DNA of 64,000 bases, from NCBI GenBank assembly GCA_002104905.1, contig MCFE01000163.1, positions 62,001 through 126,000 of the forward strand, given 5' to 3'. Below, one piece after another: positions 35,861 through 46,299 of this stretch; the stretch's first letter is position 1, and each line of letters starts with the position of its first letter. A model generated the notes under the pieces. That model had not been told where the DNA came from. It worked only from the letters and a program-made list of their open reading frames with translations, and made no database searches. This stretch comes from Basidiobolus meristosporus CBS 931.73. Lineage: Eukaryota; Basidiobolomycota; Basidiobolomycetes; Basidiobolales; Basidiobolaceae. Made by a program: the position numbers and the translations under genes.

Positions 35861-37600
35861 TAAGGTAGTCAATTGAGAGCTTCTGCAGGGCTGCAAGCTG
35901 ACTGTTATGTTCAGGCAGATGAGAGTATAGGAAATGTAGTACCTTCAGTTGAAGACCAGAAGCTGGCCACTTTAATATCACCTCCACCTATATTAGCAAG
36001 TACGTTGTCAGCTCATACTGAAGCATTAATGAAGCAACTGGGTGCTGTGGCTGATAGGATAGATGCAATAGCCCAGAGAAATCAGGAAATAGTCCAGAAG
36101 CAGGATGAGCAGATAATACCTGTAGAGCAATCAACATCCCAGGTAGAGAAAGCAGTATCTTTGCTTCAAAGAAGGAGCTCAAGTAGGTCAATATCCCAGC
36201 CAAGAATTGAGCAATTTCCCAATGTAACAGTAGAGGAACACTGTACTGTCTTTGAAATACAATAACAGTGCCCAAAGATAAAACCCACAGATAAACCTAT
36301 CACAGCATGGAAGGAAGACAATGTGGAGCTTATCCCAAAGCCTAAAAATCAAAGAACATTGAAGATCCATGAAGCCATTGAGTGCAACAATGAAGAGTGG
36401 GCTAATATTCAAGAGGCCATCAGAAGTCTATCATGCCATCACCTTAAGGTTGGTATACAATGGGACCATCAGGAACTCCAGGCCATGCAGAGTGTGCTTG
36501 ACTTGTTACATGAGCATTATCCTGGATTCAAATAGGCAGACAGATTTTGGGCCTGCATTAGTATGCTGAGAAAGTATCTTAAGAATAGCAGAAAATATCA
36601 AAGGCAGAAGAACAAGGGAGTCATGGCTAAAAACCAGTGGCTTCCTCAAGAGCCCATTACAAGCAGGGCCAAAAGATCCAAACAGTTGTTGAAGAGATGT
36701 CAGGTAGCTGGAAGAGTGCCACCTATGGACAAGCAGACAGACACAGATGCACCAGCACAACATTTATCAAGGAAAAAGTGTAGTACCACTCTAGAAGCAT
36801 TCACTCAAAGTAGCAGTGAAGGACCTTACAGTGATAAAAACCAGCAGCTTTCTCAGGAACCTGTACCACCTACAGCTGAGAGCTCAAAACAAGCAGTAAA
36901 GAAATGACAAGTTGCCAGGAGAGTGCCAGCAAGGGACAAGCAGGCCAAAACAGATGAGTCAGAGCAGAATTTATCAAGGAGAAAACATAGTTCATTACAA
37001 GAAGCATGCAGAAAAAGTAGCAGTGAAAGACCTGGCAATGATAAATGAAAAGGTAAAGGGAAAAATGTCTACCCCGGCCTGAGACAGGGAAGCATACAAA
37101 AAAACTGCAGCTCTTGCTAATTAATGCTATTAGCCCAGAACAGACTGAATCCCATCATAGCCAAGAAGAGTTACCAACAAGAAAGCAGCTGTTTTCACAA
37201 GAGTTGGAAGCACAGGTGGTTGAGCTACACTCCAGCAAGGTAGATGAGTTAGCAGAGAAAGGCAATTTGTCTACTACAGCCTCCACATCCTCCATTGTTG
37301 ACAGAGTTAAGATCCCAGTGACAGACAATGCTACCATGTCAAGAACTTGAGCAACTATCACAATGCCTTTGGTGAAACTTGGAACAATAATAGGCACACC
37401 AAGAAGTTGCAGCACTTATTCTAGAGCAGTGCTCAGGAAAATACACTTGAATATTGCAAGGATTTATTGCAAAGACTGGCAGATAAGGTGCTAGACCTTG
37501 CAGTGCTGGCTGAAGACCAGGATGTGTGGGAACTAGTGAATGAACAGTGGCATAAAGCTGTTGGGTTCCTATTGAAGTCATGGAAACAGAGCATTACAGC
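35861..37600 (+). pseudogene. Transposon ORF2, best-preserved copy; family not recognised
   Basis: Consecutive plus frames (35873-36265, 36323-36535, 36563-36907, 37114-37350) read as one interrupted polypeptide. First comes a heptad-like segment rich in Q and E (DRIDAIAQRNQEIVQKQDEQ), likely coiled coil. A compact domain follows with EWANIQEAIRSLSCHHLKVG and a basic end (LRKYLKNSRKYQRQK). Next is a long low-complexity Ser/Gln/Lys region with repeated RVP..DKQ..T and SSSE.P..DK units, and last a tail with K..R...CSTYSRAV/LQHLF. Fragments of the same ORF occur beside transposase remnants at four other places. It may be a TnpA-like accessory or DNA-binding protein, but that rests only on association. 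Confidence 0.55.
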
Positions 37601-37619
37601 AGATATATTTATTGAGTGG

Positions 37620-37995
37620 TGGATTTTAATGAAGTAAATTGTTGCATGTACAACTGAAGTTTCAACAGATCAATTTGTACACATAAAAAGTAAGAGAAAC
37701 AATTGAGTCAGGAAGTACAGTGTGTGAAAAAGAGGCAATAGCCAATCAATGTACACAAACATAGGAGGTGATTGAGTGCCCAGGATCAAAGAGTGAGAAA
37801 ATAGCCAGAGAACCAATCAAAAGCCACTAAAACATTGTTGAGATGGACAATTTTGACTAAGTTTTTTGTGAAATCTGGGGTGCAATCATTTTTCAACAGT
37901 CTCTGCACAGTGTCCTGACAGGATCCATACCTCTTAGTCACAGGACTTGGAATTTGTAATGGCCATTTGATGGGACCATCACAATAATTTTTCAT
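37620..37995 (+). mobile_element. Right terminal region of the two-gene transposon
   Basis: This noncoding segment after ORF2 matches 25770-26150 over most of its length, including CATAGGAGGTGAT and AGAGAACCAATCAAAAGCCA. It marks a second copy of the putative right end. Confidence 0.5.
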
Positions 37996-38533
37996 AGGGG
38001 GTCTAAACTGCTGGTGTCTGTATCACTAAGACACTACAGTAAAGGCTCCTGCTTCTCTAGCTTTTTGGGTGCTCAAAGTATCTCCAAAGGCCTCTGTGTG
38101 TCTTGCACATCACCGTCAAAAGTTCCTTGATGGCAAGTCTAAGGTGTAACTGCTGAAGGTAGGTCCAGTGATCAGCTGATACCTACTAAGGGCCAAGTGT
38201 TACTGATAAAATGGATGATTTATTAGTGAGGATTTGACTTCCCAATGAGAAATGACATGATCAGCTCTGCTATGCTAGTGCATTGGTGTTGCTTCATTCT
38301 TAAAGTCACTGGTATTGGCTTTGCAATATGATGAAACATACTTCAACTTGAACAGATTTCAATATCTGATGCTTAAGGTAATATGGATACTATTTGGACT
38401 GGTGCTCCCGTATCTAGAATTGTCAGACCTGAAACCAAGTCCTCTTGATGCAACTACTCCTACATAGAGTACCTGCATGGCTTTGGAGTACTCCTAGGAA
38501 GCTCTAAAGAGCATATGTGCATAGTATGGGGCT
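37996..38533. other. Unassigned AT-rich region
   Basis: No gene is recognisable. The last 90 bases (about 38455-38538) match 19555-19633 (GAGTA.TCCTAGGAAGCTCTA, GTGCATAGTATGGGGCTATT), the shared flank of two family C LTRs. Confidence 0.5.
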
Positions 38534-38538
38534 ATTAG

Positions 38539-38888
38539 CATTGTAAAAATTTGGAATTCCACCTAAATACTCACCTAACTTAGTCACTTGGATCATTACC
38601 ATCAAGTCATAGAGAATACTGACCAAATTTCTTGTCAGCATTTACTTGGAATATTTTCACCAAAATACCAAGTACCCAGAATATGAGAGTTGTCAAAGTT
38701 GTCCAAACAGTCCCAAAGTTTGTACACATGTTTTTGGGACCCTCCTAAACCTTCTCTATGTGTTTGTTATGCCAAGATCATGTAACAGTATAAATACTAC
38801 TTTTACATTCAATAAATCATTAAGTGTAAACCAAATTATCTACTTGTCCTTGCAAATCACTTCCAATATCTCCAAAACTCTTACAACA
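38539..38888 (+). repeat. Solo LTR of copia family C
   Basis: A full-length LTR (CATTGTAAAA to CTTACAACA) has no internal region after it. The flanking five bases are ATTAG on the left and ATTTG on the right, a near-perfect target duplication. The LTR at 19634 has the same left flank and the same mutated start, so both descend from one insertion that was later duplicated. The internal region was lost here by LTR-LTR recombination. Confidence 0.85.
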
Positions 38889-38893
38889 ATTTG

Positions 38894-40230
38894 AACACCT
38901 TTAATATTCTTAATGATCTATGCTCCTGCTATTCTGGTGAGAATATCCTCAGTAAATCTTGACAAAGAATTTGGGCAGAGCACTCCAAAATCTGAAGACT
39001 TGGAACCTAGTGACTAAGCTAGGTGACTATTTAGGCTTAATGACAAAGTTGGCTGCTGGTGGTTGTTAGGTTCCTGATAATATTGGTAATCTTGTCTCAA
39101 TGAGTCACTGATTGAATCAAATCATGCTGTGAATCTTGTTAGGTTCTACAGAGCTTGTGTGAATCATCCATACAGATTTCTAATTATGTAGTGGTGTATA
39201 GGTCTCAGAGTGATTGATGACCAACACTGTGCAAATGGCTTGTGTGAGGTGCCCACTAGGTGCAAGAACATCTGGCCATAGTATGCTTGAAGTACCTGGG
39301 ATTTGTCATTACACCAATATGATGGGAATAAAGTCAAAAGCCTGTCCCATTGAAAACCTGAAACTTGGAATTCATCAGATTTCTCACTGGTATTCTGCTG
39401 GCAATGAACTGGTGCTTTCTATTCATATTTTCAGGTGAAAACTCCCTCAAATTAGTAGGTGGCTGATTATCAGGTTTGATATGAATGCTAGTTGGCCCAG
39501 CCTCCTTCTTGAAAATATATCTGCTTGTCTGCCAATAAGCCAAAACCTGGGATATTGAGGGCTGTAGGTATTGGAAAACTTGGAGTTCAGCTGCCATTGT
39601 GATGGTATGCTGCTGGCCTTTTCATAACTTTTCTCTCAGGGGTCAGGCAAAAGTTATTGAGCCACAGTCCCTAGCTTGGTTGGTGTCATAGAAAAGTATG
39701 TGGTGGGCTCAGCATCAATTGTGGTGATTATTTATCAAAGGCACTGAAGTCAAGAGAACTGTAAACTCCACCAGCAGGGACTAAATCAGATTGCAGATTT
39801 GTACAATAGTTACAAAGACAGAGAAGAATCATTGCTTGCAAAAGTACATATTTGGGAAAGATTGAAATACAATGAAGGATACAAATTCTAGGTCCTCCTT
39901 AGAAGTAGTGCCTCCAAGGTCAGTTGGCTTGTACAGTTTCCTGGGAATGTCTCTTGGTCCAGGATTAAAAACTCAGGTAGCAGTAGGTAGCAGCAACAAC
40001 ACTAAGCAACCAAGTTCTCCCAAAAATCTTGAACAATACCAAGTCCCTCACAACACTGGATACCAGATGTTTTGGTGAAAATATCCAGAGTAAGCCCTAA
40101 CAATGGGGATGGATAGGAAATAGTAAGGTTCATAGGTGGTGATCTGCCTGACCAAGCCAATGTAAATATACAGGTATAAGTATAATACTTACCACAGGAA
40201 GTAGCATGGCTTGGCAAGCTTGTCAATCGC
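38894..40230. other. Unassigned AT-rich repeat-derived region
   Basis: No protein domain is recognisable on either strand. Bases 39770-40010 are the right arm of the inverted repeat with 34240-34480. The rest shows only short open frames with stops. Confidence 0.4.
39770..40010 (-). repeat. Inverted repeat arm, right
   Basis: Its reverse complement aligns with 34240-34480. The pair lies about 5.5 kb apart in opposite orientation. Confidence 0.7.
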
Positions 40231-40234
40231 TAAG

Positions 40235-40345
40235 GATTATTTCCAATTCTACCACCGTGATACTTGAAGATAATCAAGCTTATATGCAATGAGGTAGAAA
40301 TGCTATGTCTGAATAAAGTGTATGGATGTTGAACACCATTTAATC
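40235..40345 (+). mobile_element. Short copia RNase H remnant of a third lineage
   Basis: The plus strand reads VILEDNQAYMQ, a stop, then GRNAM, with a later MLNTI. It resembles the copia block D.QAAI.L..N......KH.D..HHF. It is too short for a family and is the last transposon trace before the gene-rich side. Confidence 0.45.
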
Positions 40346-41489
40346 CAAGAGACTATACTTGGCCATGGCAGCAGAGCGTGCGACAGTCACCAAGAATATC
40401 CAGAAGTCCGTGTGACCCAGAGAGCTACCCACCAACTTGACTTGACATATTGGGGGATGGTCGGAGTATCATCCAGTTGGCAGAAAAAGGCACAGTGACC
40501 GGATGTTCCCGGGCATCTCCAAAATACATCCCCCCCAAAATCACTCTCCGCTGCCACCTTCAATCTGGTGAGCCAATGTTCGAACTCCCGGGATCACTGC
40601 CAACACTTCGCATTCACTTGCAATAGGCTATGGGTCCCAAGGTTGCTGTCACTTTGCTTTGGCTGGGCTTCTGCTGGCCTGGGGCAAGACTGCATGCTCT
40701 ACACCACCGTTGGCATGAAGGATGTTGTTGGTTTTGCTGAGGTGAACCCTAACGTTGGCTATGGCACAGCTGAGCGTCAGTATACAAGCGATCGGAACGA
40801 CCTTCCAGAACTGTGTACCACAGCAGTAACCACAACTCAACATCCGTATTGGGGGGGCCGCTGCCTGGACCGCGGATGTCACATCCCAACTGCACCAACA
40901 CTTCTGCAGAAGAAATGGACCCGCTTGCAAAGTGGGTTTGGAACCTCCCTCCCCCCGTGGCAACAAATCGGCGTGGCTTGAACCATGGACCAGATCACGG
41001 TCCGACCGGAAGCCCACCAACCAGAGTAGGGGTGAATTTCCAATGGATTACCGAGTCCTACCATCTACGATCAGGAGACCACCCTTCCCGAGACGTGCTA
41101 GGACGTTGGGCGCCGTTCCCATCCCCCAACAAAGCGTGGGTTGGATCCAACCGGTTTCCGAGGTCTGGTGTCACATAACCTGACCGGTTGGGCATCCGGT
41201 CGTTGAGCACGAAGTACGGTTCCCCGTCCGCCATCCACTCGGAGCCGAATCTTACCCCCCCCCTCCTTCCCCACCAATCCAGTTTCTTCCCGGGCACGTT
41301 GTCCCATCCAAGAGCAACGGATCATCTAAAATCCTATTGAGAGGGGGGGGGTGAGAAAAGGGAGGGACTTCCCAGACTACCTTGGCCAAACAAAACAATC
41401 GAGGGGATGTTAAGTAAACAGGTTCACAGTTGTTTATTACCAGGTGTTTGGTTAGGGGTGTGGGTGTGGGTGTAGGTAGGAGTGGCGGC
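40346..41489. other. Unrecognised GC-richer region at the repeat/gene boundary
   Basis: Composition changes here from AT-rich repeats to the richer GC typical of the genes to the right. Open frames exist on both strands (for example 40568-40981 plus and 40649-41020 minus), but none shows a recognisable domain and they overlap each other. A C-rich and G-rich tract lies at 41248-41355. It may hold the decayed 3' part of a gene or the 3' flank of the CAP gene. Confidence 0.4.
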
Positions 41490-42017
41490 TCACGCCTGGC
41501 GAGCAAAGTTCTGGGTCCAGTAGGCACCATTAGCCACGTACCCGGAACCGAAGTGGGTGTACTGGGGGTTAAGGATGTTCCTACGATGTCCGGGGGAGTT
41601 CATCCAGCCCTTCATCACCGCGTCGATGCTAGCATACCCCTTGGCAACATTCTCGCCTATAGCGGACCACTTGAATCCGGTCTCGTTGACCCGCGTGCTC
41701 AGGGGTCTGCCCGGCTCGTCGTGGGTCATCTGGCCGACCCGAGCCTGGTAGTCGGTGTGCTTCTGGGCGGCTTGCACTAGGCGATCGTCGAGCTTCAGGG
41801 CGGGTTGTCCATTCATCTGACGTTGCTGGTTGACCAACTGGAGCATCTTCTGCAGATCCCCGTTACCAGTGCCGGAGCCAGTCTGGCCGGTAGAGGGGGG
41901 GAGCTTCTTGGGACGGGAGGGGATGCGCCGCACCGGGCGACCCATGGGGGCGGCGAAGATCAACACCGCCTGGAGAAGGAGGAATGAGATGCAAATGAGG
42001 ACGGTCCAGCCTTTCAT
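41490..42017 (-). CDS. Secreted CAP/SCP (PR-1-like) domain protein
   Basis: A single exon encodes 175 aa. The start MKGWTVLICISF opens a signal peptide (hydrophobic residues about 4-24, likely cleavage after FAA), so the product should be secreted. A short basic, Pro/Gly-rich linker (about 25-55) precedes one CAP domain to the C-terminus. The CAP cavity residues are visible: His in MTHDEP, Glu in IGENVAKGY, His in NSPGHRRNIL, and the closing YWTQNFA. CAP proteins of fungi bind sterols or lipids or act outside the cell in host interaction; the substrate here is unknown. I chose this start over an upstream in-frame codon because only this one gives a proper signal peptide and it lies about 65 bases after a TATA box. 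It is the first intact host gene beside the transposon block. Confidence 0.93.
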   Translation of the reverse strand: MKGWTVLICISFLLLQAVLIFAAPMGRPVRRIPSRPKKLPPSTGQTGSGTGNGDLQKMLQLVNQQRQMNGQPALKLDDRLVQAAQKHTDYQARVGQMTHDEPGRPLSTRVNETGFKWSAIGENVAKGYASIDAVMKGWMNSPGHRRNILNPQYTHFGSGYVANGAYWTQNFARQA

Positions 42018-42080
42018 TTTTACTTGTTTCTGTCGAACAACAGAGATATACGCTTCCCCCCCCCAACGGGGGTGACCACC

Positions 42081-42088
42081 CATTTATA
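42081..42088 (-). promoter_or_regulatory. TATA box of the CAP gene
   Basis: TATAAATG on the minus strand lies 64 bases before the CAP start codon, at a plausible core promoter distance. It is flanked by a C/G-rich run. Confidence 0.55.
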
Positions 42089-42697
42089 CATGGACCCGGT
42101 GGCAAGGTCACGATCCGTGGTATGTTACTCAAGTCACAGTCAATTTCACTGCTCCAATGTGGCACTCGGGAGGAAATCACCTGCATGGTTTTCGTTGGAT
42201 TCGATGTAGTGGTGGATTCTCTTGGGACCGAGTATGGACCGCAGCTTCTGCTCGTGGCAAGCACCCGGTTGCATCGAAAGCTCTTGTGTCGCGGGCTACC
42301 TGCTGTCGGGGATGAATTGGCAGGTGTGGAATGAGGCTGGCAGGATATGGTAAGCGTTTGATGTGACACACATCGACCGTCTAGGTTACGGTGGGATCCT
42401 GCTAGCGAGGGATCTTCCCAAGAGAGACGGGGATCATCGACCGCAGGTGATGTTTGATATACAAAGGAAAAGCACTTTTGAAAACTCATCTTTAATCAGA
42501 TTGATGGTGTCAACCAAGAATGGCCGGGATGTTGGGGCCAGATTGTTCTATTAACAGGGATCGGTGGAGGGGGGGTGGTTGTCCGGCCGGCTCGGATATT
42601 ATATTACAGAACACACTGGTGGAGACCGGACATTCTAGGACTACTTGAGACGGGTGAAAATCTACAGATCGGTGTGCACAGCTCCATCACTTTTAAG
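42089..42697. other. Intergenic region between the F-box and CAP genes
   Basis: About 600 bases hold the upstream region of the CAP gene and the 3' flank of the F-box gene. I see no further gene. Open frames here overlap on both strands and lack recognisable domains. Confidence 0.5.
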
Positions 42698-43510
42698 TCA
42701 GGTGCAGCTCTGAAGGCTCAACGGGGTGGGAGGCTGGGTGATTTGGACATCCTCCGTGCAATAGAAATGGGTACCGAAGATGGGGAAGCAATCGGCGCAT
42801 ATGTATTCGTCCTTTCGACACCGCTCGCACCATTGTTTACGAACGATCCCCCCGGGAGAACAGTCAAAGCAACGGCCTCTGCCACAGGTCCGACAGTAGA
42901 CTGGCAACTCGCTGTGCTTCTTGGCGAGGATGTCGATGTGGAATTTTGGATTGCATGTGAGTCGGACCAGGGTGTTTCGTAAGGCTGGCAGCAGCCAGGA
43001 CACCACCCCGCAGTAACGTTTCCGAAACTCCGCCTCGGTGGGGTGGCCGAACAGGTTCAGCGTTTGGAAGTTTCCGAAAGGGGGTCGGTTGGTTCCCAGG
43101 AATCTCTGGAAAAGGGACACCAGGGTGATGATATCCAACCGGTTGCAGTTGAGAAGGGAAAGCTGGTTCAGTTGGGAGCATTTTTTGAACACCAGCTCCA
43201 GACAATCCGCAGTCACCTCGGTGTTGTTGAAGGAGAGCTCGTTGATCTGGTTCGCGGAATCTGCCAACAGACCCGACTGGAACGCCTGGTTGATTCTGGA
43301 CTCGATCGCGGTTTGTTGTTCGTGGAGTTTGCTGGGATTGGTCAACCTGAAGTGGTGGATGTTTAGGTTGACCTTTTGCCAGCAGTTGCTTCTGGAAAGG
43401 GAAAGGTAAAGTCGGTGGCATGTGAGGGCTACATGGATGATGTCAGGTGTGGAAAGGCTTTGGCATATTTGATCCAAGAGCTCTTGGGAGAGTGTGGGCA
43501 ATGAATGCAT
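42698..43510 (-). CDS. F-box protein with Cys-rich C-terminus
   Basis: A single exon encodes 270 aa. The N-terminal 45 residues form an F-box (LPTLSQELLDQICQSLS...HVALTCHRLYLSL, ending in a W..V-type strand), which in this family binds Skp1 in an SCF ubiquitin ligase. Residues about 85-160 have leucine-rich-repeat character (LSFNNTEVTADCLELVF, LSLLNCNRL). Residues about 200-260 form a compact Cys/His cluster (CRTCGRGRCFDC, CERC, CADC, HFYC) that probably binds zinc. Many early-diverging fungi carry expanded F-box families of this kind. The substrate is unknown. The start ATG is the first in frame. A cysteine-rich C-terminus after LRRs may be the substrate-binding end, which is inference. Confidence 0.85.
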   Translation of the reverse strand: MHSLPTLSQELLDQICQSLSTPDIIHVALTCHRLYLSLSRSNCWQKVNLNIHHFRLTNPSKLHEQQTAIESRINQAFQSGLLADSANQINELSFNNTEVTADCLELVFKKCSQLNQLSLLNCNRLDIITLVSLFQRFLGTNRPPFGNFQTLNLFGHPTEAEFRKRYCGVVSWLLPALRNTLVRLTCNPKFHIDILAKKHSELPVYCRTCGRGRCFDCSPGGIVRKQWCERCRKDEYICADCFPIFGTHFYCTEDVQITQPPTPLSLQSCT

Positions 43511-43964
43511 GGAAGATGATGGTTGATGGGAATTGGGAGAGGGTGACTAATTTAAAGGAGCCACGGTGGGATGTGACTGGATAGGCAACTAATCGCAATG
43601 CAAACCCAATCGAAGCCCATCGGCGCCAATCGTGCAAGTTCCTATAAGTCGCCTTTGACTGAATCAGTCTGGAAATGCTAGAAATGTATTGGTATATATG
43701 GCAGGCATTCATTGATTGTTCTTACACAGAATCTCTGTCATGTGATTCCCTGTGCATGGGGCAGTTTCCGTAGTGAGACGAAACTGTGTATAAACATGTT
43801 TCCACCTAAATGCGATGGGGTTGAGGGTTTAGTATTGAGTAGCCATTACATATATATATATATATTTATTTATTAGAGTTTTCATTGAAGATACATAATA
43901 TAGCCGGGTGAAATCTGCACCAGCCGTGGCAATGCATTTGATGGATATCATCTCCGCTCCCCGC
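43511..43964. other. Intergenic region with a TA microsatellite
   Basis: It lies between the F-box start and the BiP stop, both genes on the minus strand. It contains a (TA)n run at about 43849-43866 followed by TTTATTTATT. I see no gene. Confidence 0.6.
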
Positions 43965-46016
43965 TTAGAGTTCGTCGTGCTCAGGCACATCCTCTGAAGC
44001 CTGGCCATCGGCCTGGCCGCCAGCCTCCCCGTAAAGTTTGCTTGTGATTGGATTTACAACGGCCTCTAGCTCGGCTTTCTGCTCGTCTATATCCTCCTTG
44101 GTTGCCGAAGAGGCGTGCTCCTCCAGCCAATCAACCTTGGTCTTGATGGTGTCCAAGATCTTGGTTTTATCTTCCTCGGAGAGTTTGCCACCTAGCTGGG
44201 ACTCGTCATTGACTTGATTCTTCAGGGTGTACAACAGATTCTCGAAGCCATTCTTGGCCTCGATGCGGTCCTTTAAGGCCTTGTCCTCGTCGGCGAACTC
44301 CTCAGCCTCACGAACCATTCGCTCGATCTCTTCTTCCGAGAGTCTTTCCTTGTCGTTGGTAAGAGTGATGGATTCGGATTTTCCGGTCGCCTTGTCGGCA
44401 GCAGAGACTTTGAGGATCCCGTTGACGTCGAACTCGAAAGTGACCTCGATCTGGGGGACTCCGCGGGGAGCTGGGGGGATCCCAGTAAGCTCGAACTTCC
44501 CTAGAAGGTTGTTATCCTTGGTCAGCGGTCTCTCTCCCTCAAATACTTGGATCAGCACTGCCGGCTGGTTGTCGACGGCGGTGGAGAAGATCTGAGACTT
44601 CTTGGTGGGAATGGCAGTATTCCGAGGAATCAGCTTGGTCATAACACCCCCAGTGGTCTCTATACCAAGAGTCAATGGGTTGACATCTAGCACAACCAAG
44701 CTCTCCACTCCCTCATCTCCGGACAGGATTCCTCCTTGGACGGCGGCCCCATAAGCAACTGCCTCATCGGGGTTGATACCTTTGGAGGCCTTCTTGCCGT
44801 CGAAGAACTCTTCCAGCAACGCCACCACCTTGGGAATACGAGTGGACCCACCGACAAGGATGATGTCATGGATGTCAGATTTCGACAGGCTGGAGTCCTT
44901 TAGGACCTGCTCCACCGGCTTAATGGTTTTCTTGAATAGATCGTTGTTCAACTCCTCGAACTTGGCCCTGGTCAAAGTCTCGGAGAAATCCTCGCCATCG
45001 AAGAACGACTCGATCTCCACTCTGACCGACATCTGCGAAGACAGGGTTCGCTTGGCCTTCTCCACCTCTCTCTTCAACTTGCCCATGGATTTCAGGTCCT
45101 TCGTGACGTCCTTCTTGGTCTTCTTCTTGTATTGTTTGACGAAGAAATCGATCACCCGGTTGTCAAAGTCCTCTCCTCCGAGATGGGTGTCGCCAGACGT
45201 TGCGAGGACCTCGAAAACCCCGTCATCAATGGAAAGAAGCGAGACATCGAAAGTGCCTCCACCCAGGTCGAACACCAAGATATGCCGCTCCCCTTCAGTC
45301 TTATCCAGGCCATAGGCGATGGCGGCAGCGGTGGGCTCACTGATGATGCGCAGTACGGTCAATCCGGCAATGGTACCAGCATCCTTGGTGGCCTGACGTT
45401 GGGCATCATTGAAGTAGGCGGGGACGGTCACAACAGCATGGGTCACCTTCTTGCCCAAGTAAGCCTCGGCGGTGTCCTTCATCTTTCCTAGGATCATGCT
45501 GGAGATCTCTTCAGGGGTGAAGACCTTGTCCTGGCCCTTGACCTTCACCTGGATGTTGGGCTTTCCTTCGTTATCCACCACGGTGAATGGGAAATGCTTG
45601 AGATCGTCCTGGACCTCTTTCTCGTTGAACCGACGACCAATCAATCGTTTCGCGTCGAACACAGTGTTGGTGGGGTTCGAGGGGGCCTGATTCTTGGCGG
45701 CATCACCAATGAGTCGCTCTTCGTCGGTGAACGCGACGTAGGATGGAGTGATCCGATGCCCCTGATCGTTGGCAATGATATCAACATGGCCGTTCTTGAA
45801 CACACCCACGCACGAGTACGTGGTTCCTAGATCAATCCCGATCACTAAAGAAAACCCCCCAAGTCAGGTCAGCAGCAACCCCGGCAAGAAAAGTGCGAAC
45901 GTTGGCTTACCTGTTCCGTAATCTTCCCTGGACTCGTTCTCAGCACGTGCCACCAGAAGTGGCGAGAGCAGAAGCAGAAATGGTATCAAGAGTGTAGAAA
46001 ATCGGGATTTGCGCAT
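43965..46016 (-). CDS. KAR2: ER-lumenal Hsp70 chaperone BiP/Kar2
   Basis: Two exons, 46016-45911 and 45844-43965, are joined across a 66-nt GT-AG intron (gtaagc...tttag) and encode 661 aa. Residues 1-25 are a signal peptide (basic start, [15 protein letters not shown]). The mature N-terminus runs through [17 protein letters not shown], and the intron falls in the Thr-Val junction. The ATPase domain has [21 protein letters not shown] and GGSTRIP; an interdomain linker and substrate-binding domain follow. The C-terminus ends HDEL, the ER-retrieval signal. It folds proteins in the ER lumen and helps post-translational translocation. Length and motifs match the family throughout. A TATA box lies about 130 bases upstream. 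Only the second exon is visible as a long open frame, so the first exon is easily missed. Confidence 0.97.
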
Positions 46017-46144
46017 CTTCCTCTACTTCGCGTGGTTATAAATGGTTCGCAGTCTAGTCGGTGAATTGGGTGAAGCGAGAGGCAATGTAGTTTGGCTTCT
46101 TCAAAGAAGAACTGTACAAAAGGAGACGAGCGTCCATCAAGCAA

Positions 46145-46152
46145 CTTTTATA
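46145..46152 (-). promoter_or_regulatory. TATA box of BiP/KAR2
   Basis: TATAAAAG on the minus strand lies about 130 bases before the start codon. A CCAAT motif (minus strand, about 46227-46231) lies further upstream. A second weaker TATAAAT-like run lies nearer the start. Confidence 0.45.
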
Positions 46153-46299
46153 CGAAGCTAAGCCTTCGAATTGAACGGACTGTCAATCCTTGAAAACCAG
46201 TGACAACAAGACGTTGTCAGCCGTTGATTGGTTGATTCAGCGATGCGACGGACAAGCACTCAGCGAGCTGATCAACCACTTGCCTAACCCCGAATATAG

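Noticed and set aside
40970-41045. tRNA-like T-loop (GGTTCAAGCC on the minus strand).
   Set aside because: No matching A box, anticodon arm or acceptor stem could be built around it.
42018-42083. Upstream extension of the CAP protein beginning MGGHPRWGGE.
   Set aside because: It lacks signal peptide character, overlaps the probable TATA box, and the internal Met at 42017 gives a clean signal peptide.
46212-46231. Possible ER stress response element (CCAAT-N9-CCACG) upstream of BiP.
   Set aside because: The CCAAT half is present on the minus strand, but the second half reads ACAACG instead of CCACG. Only the CCAAT and the TATA box are retained as weak evidence.
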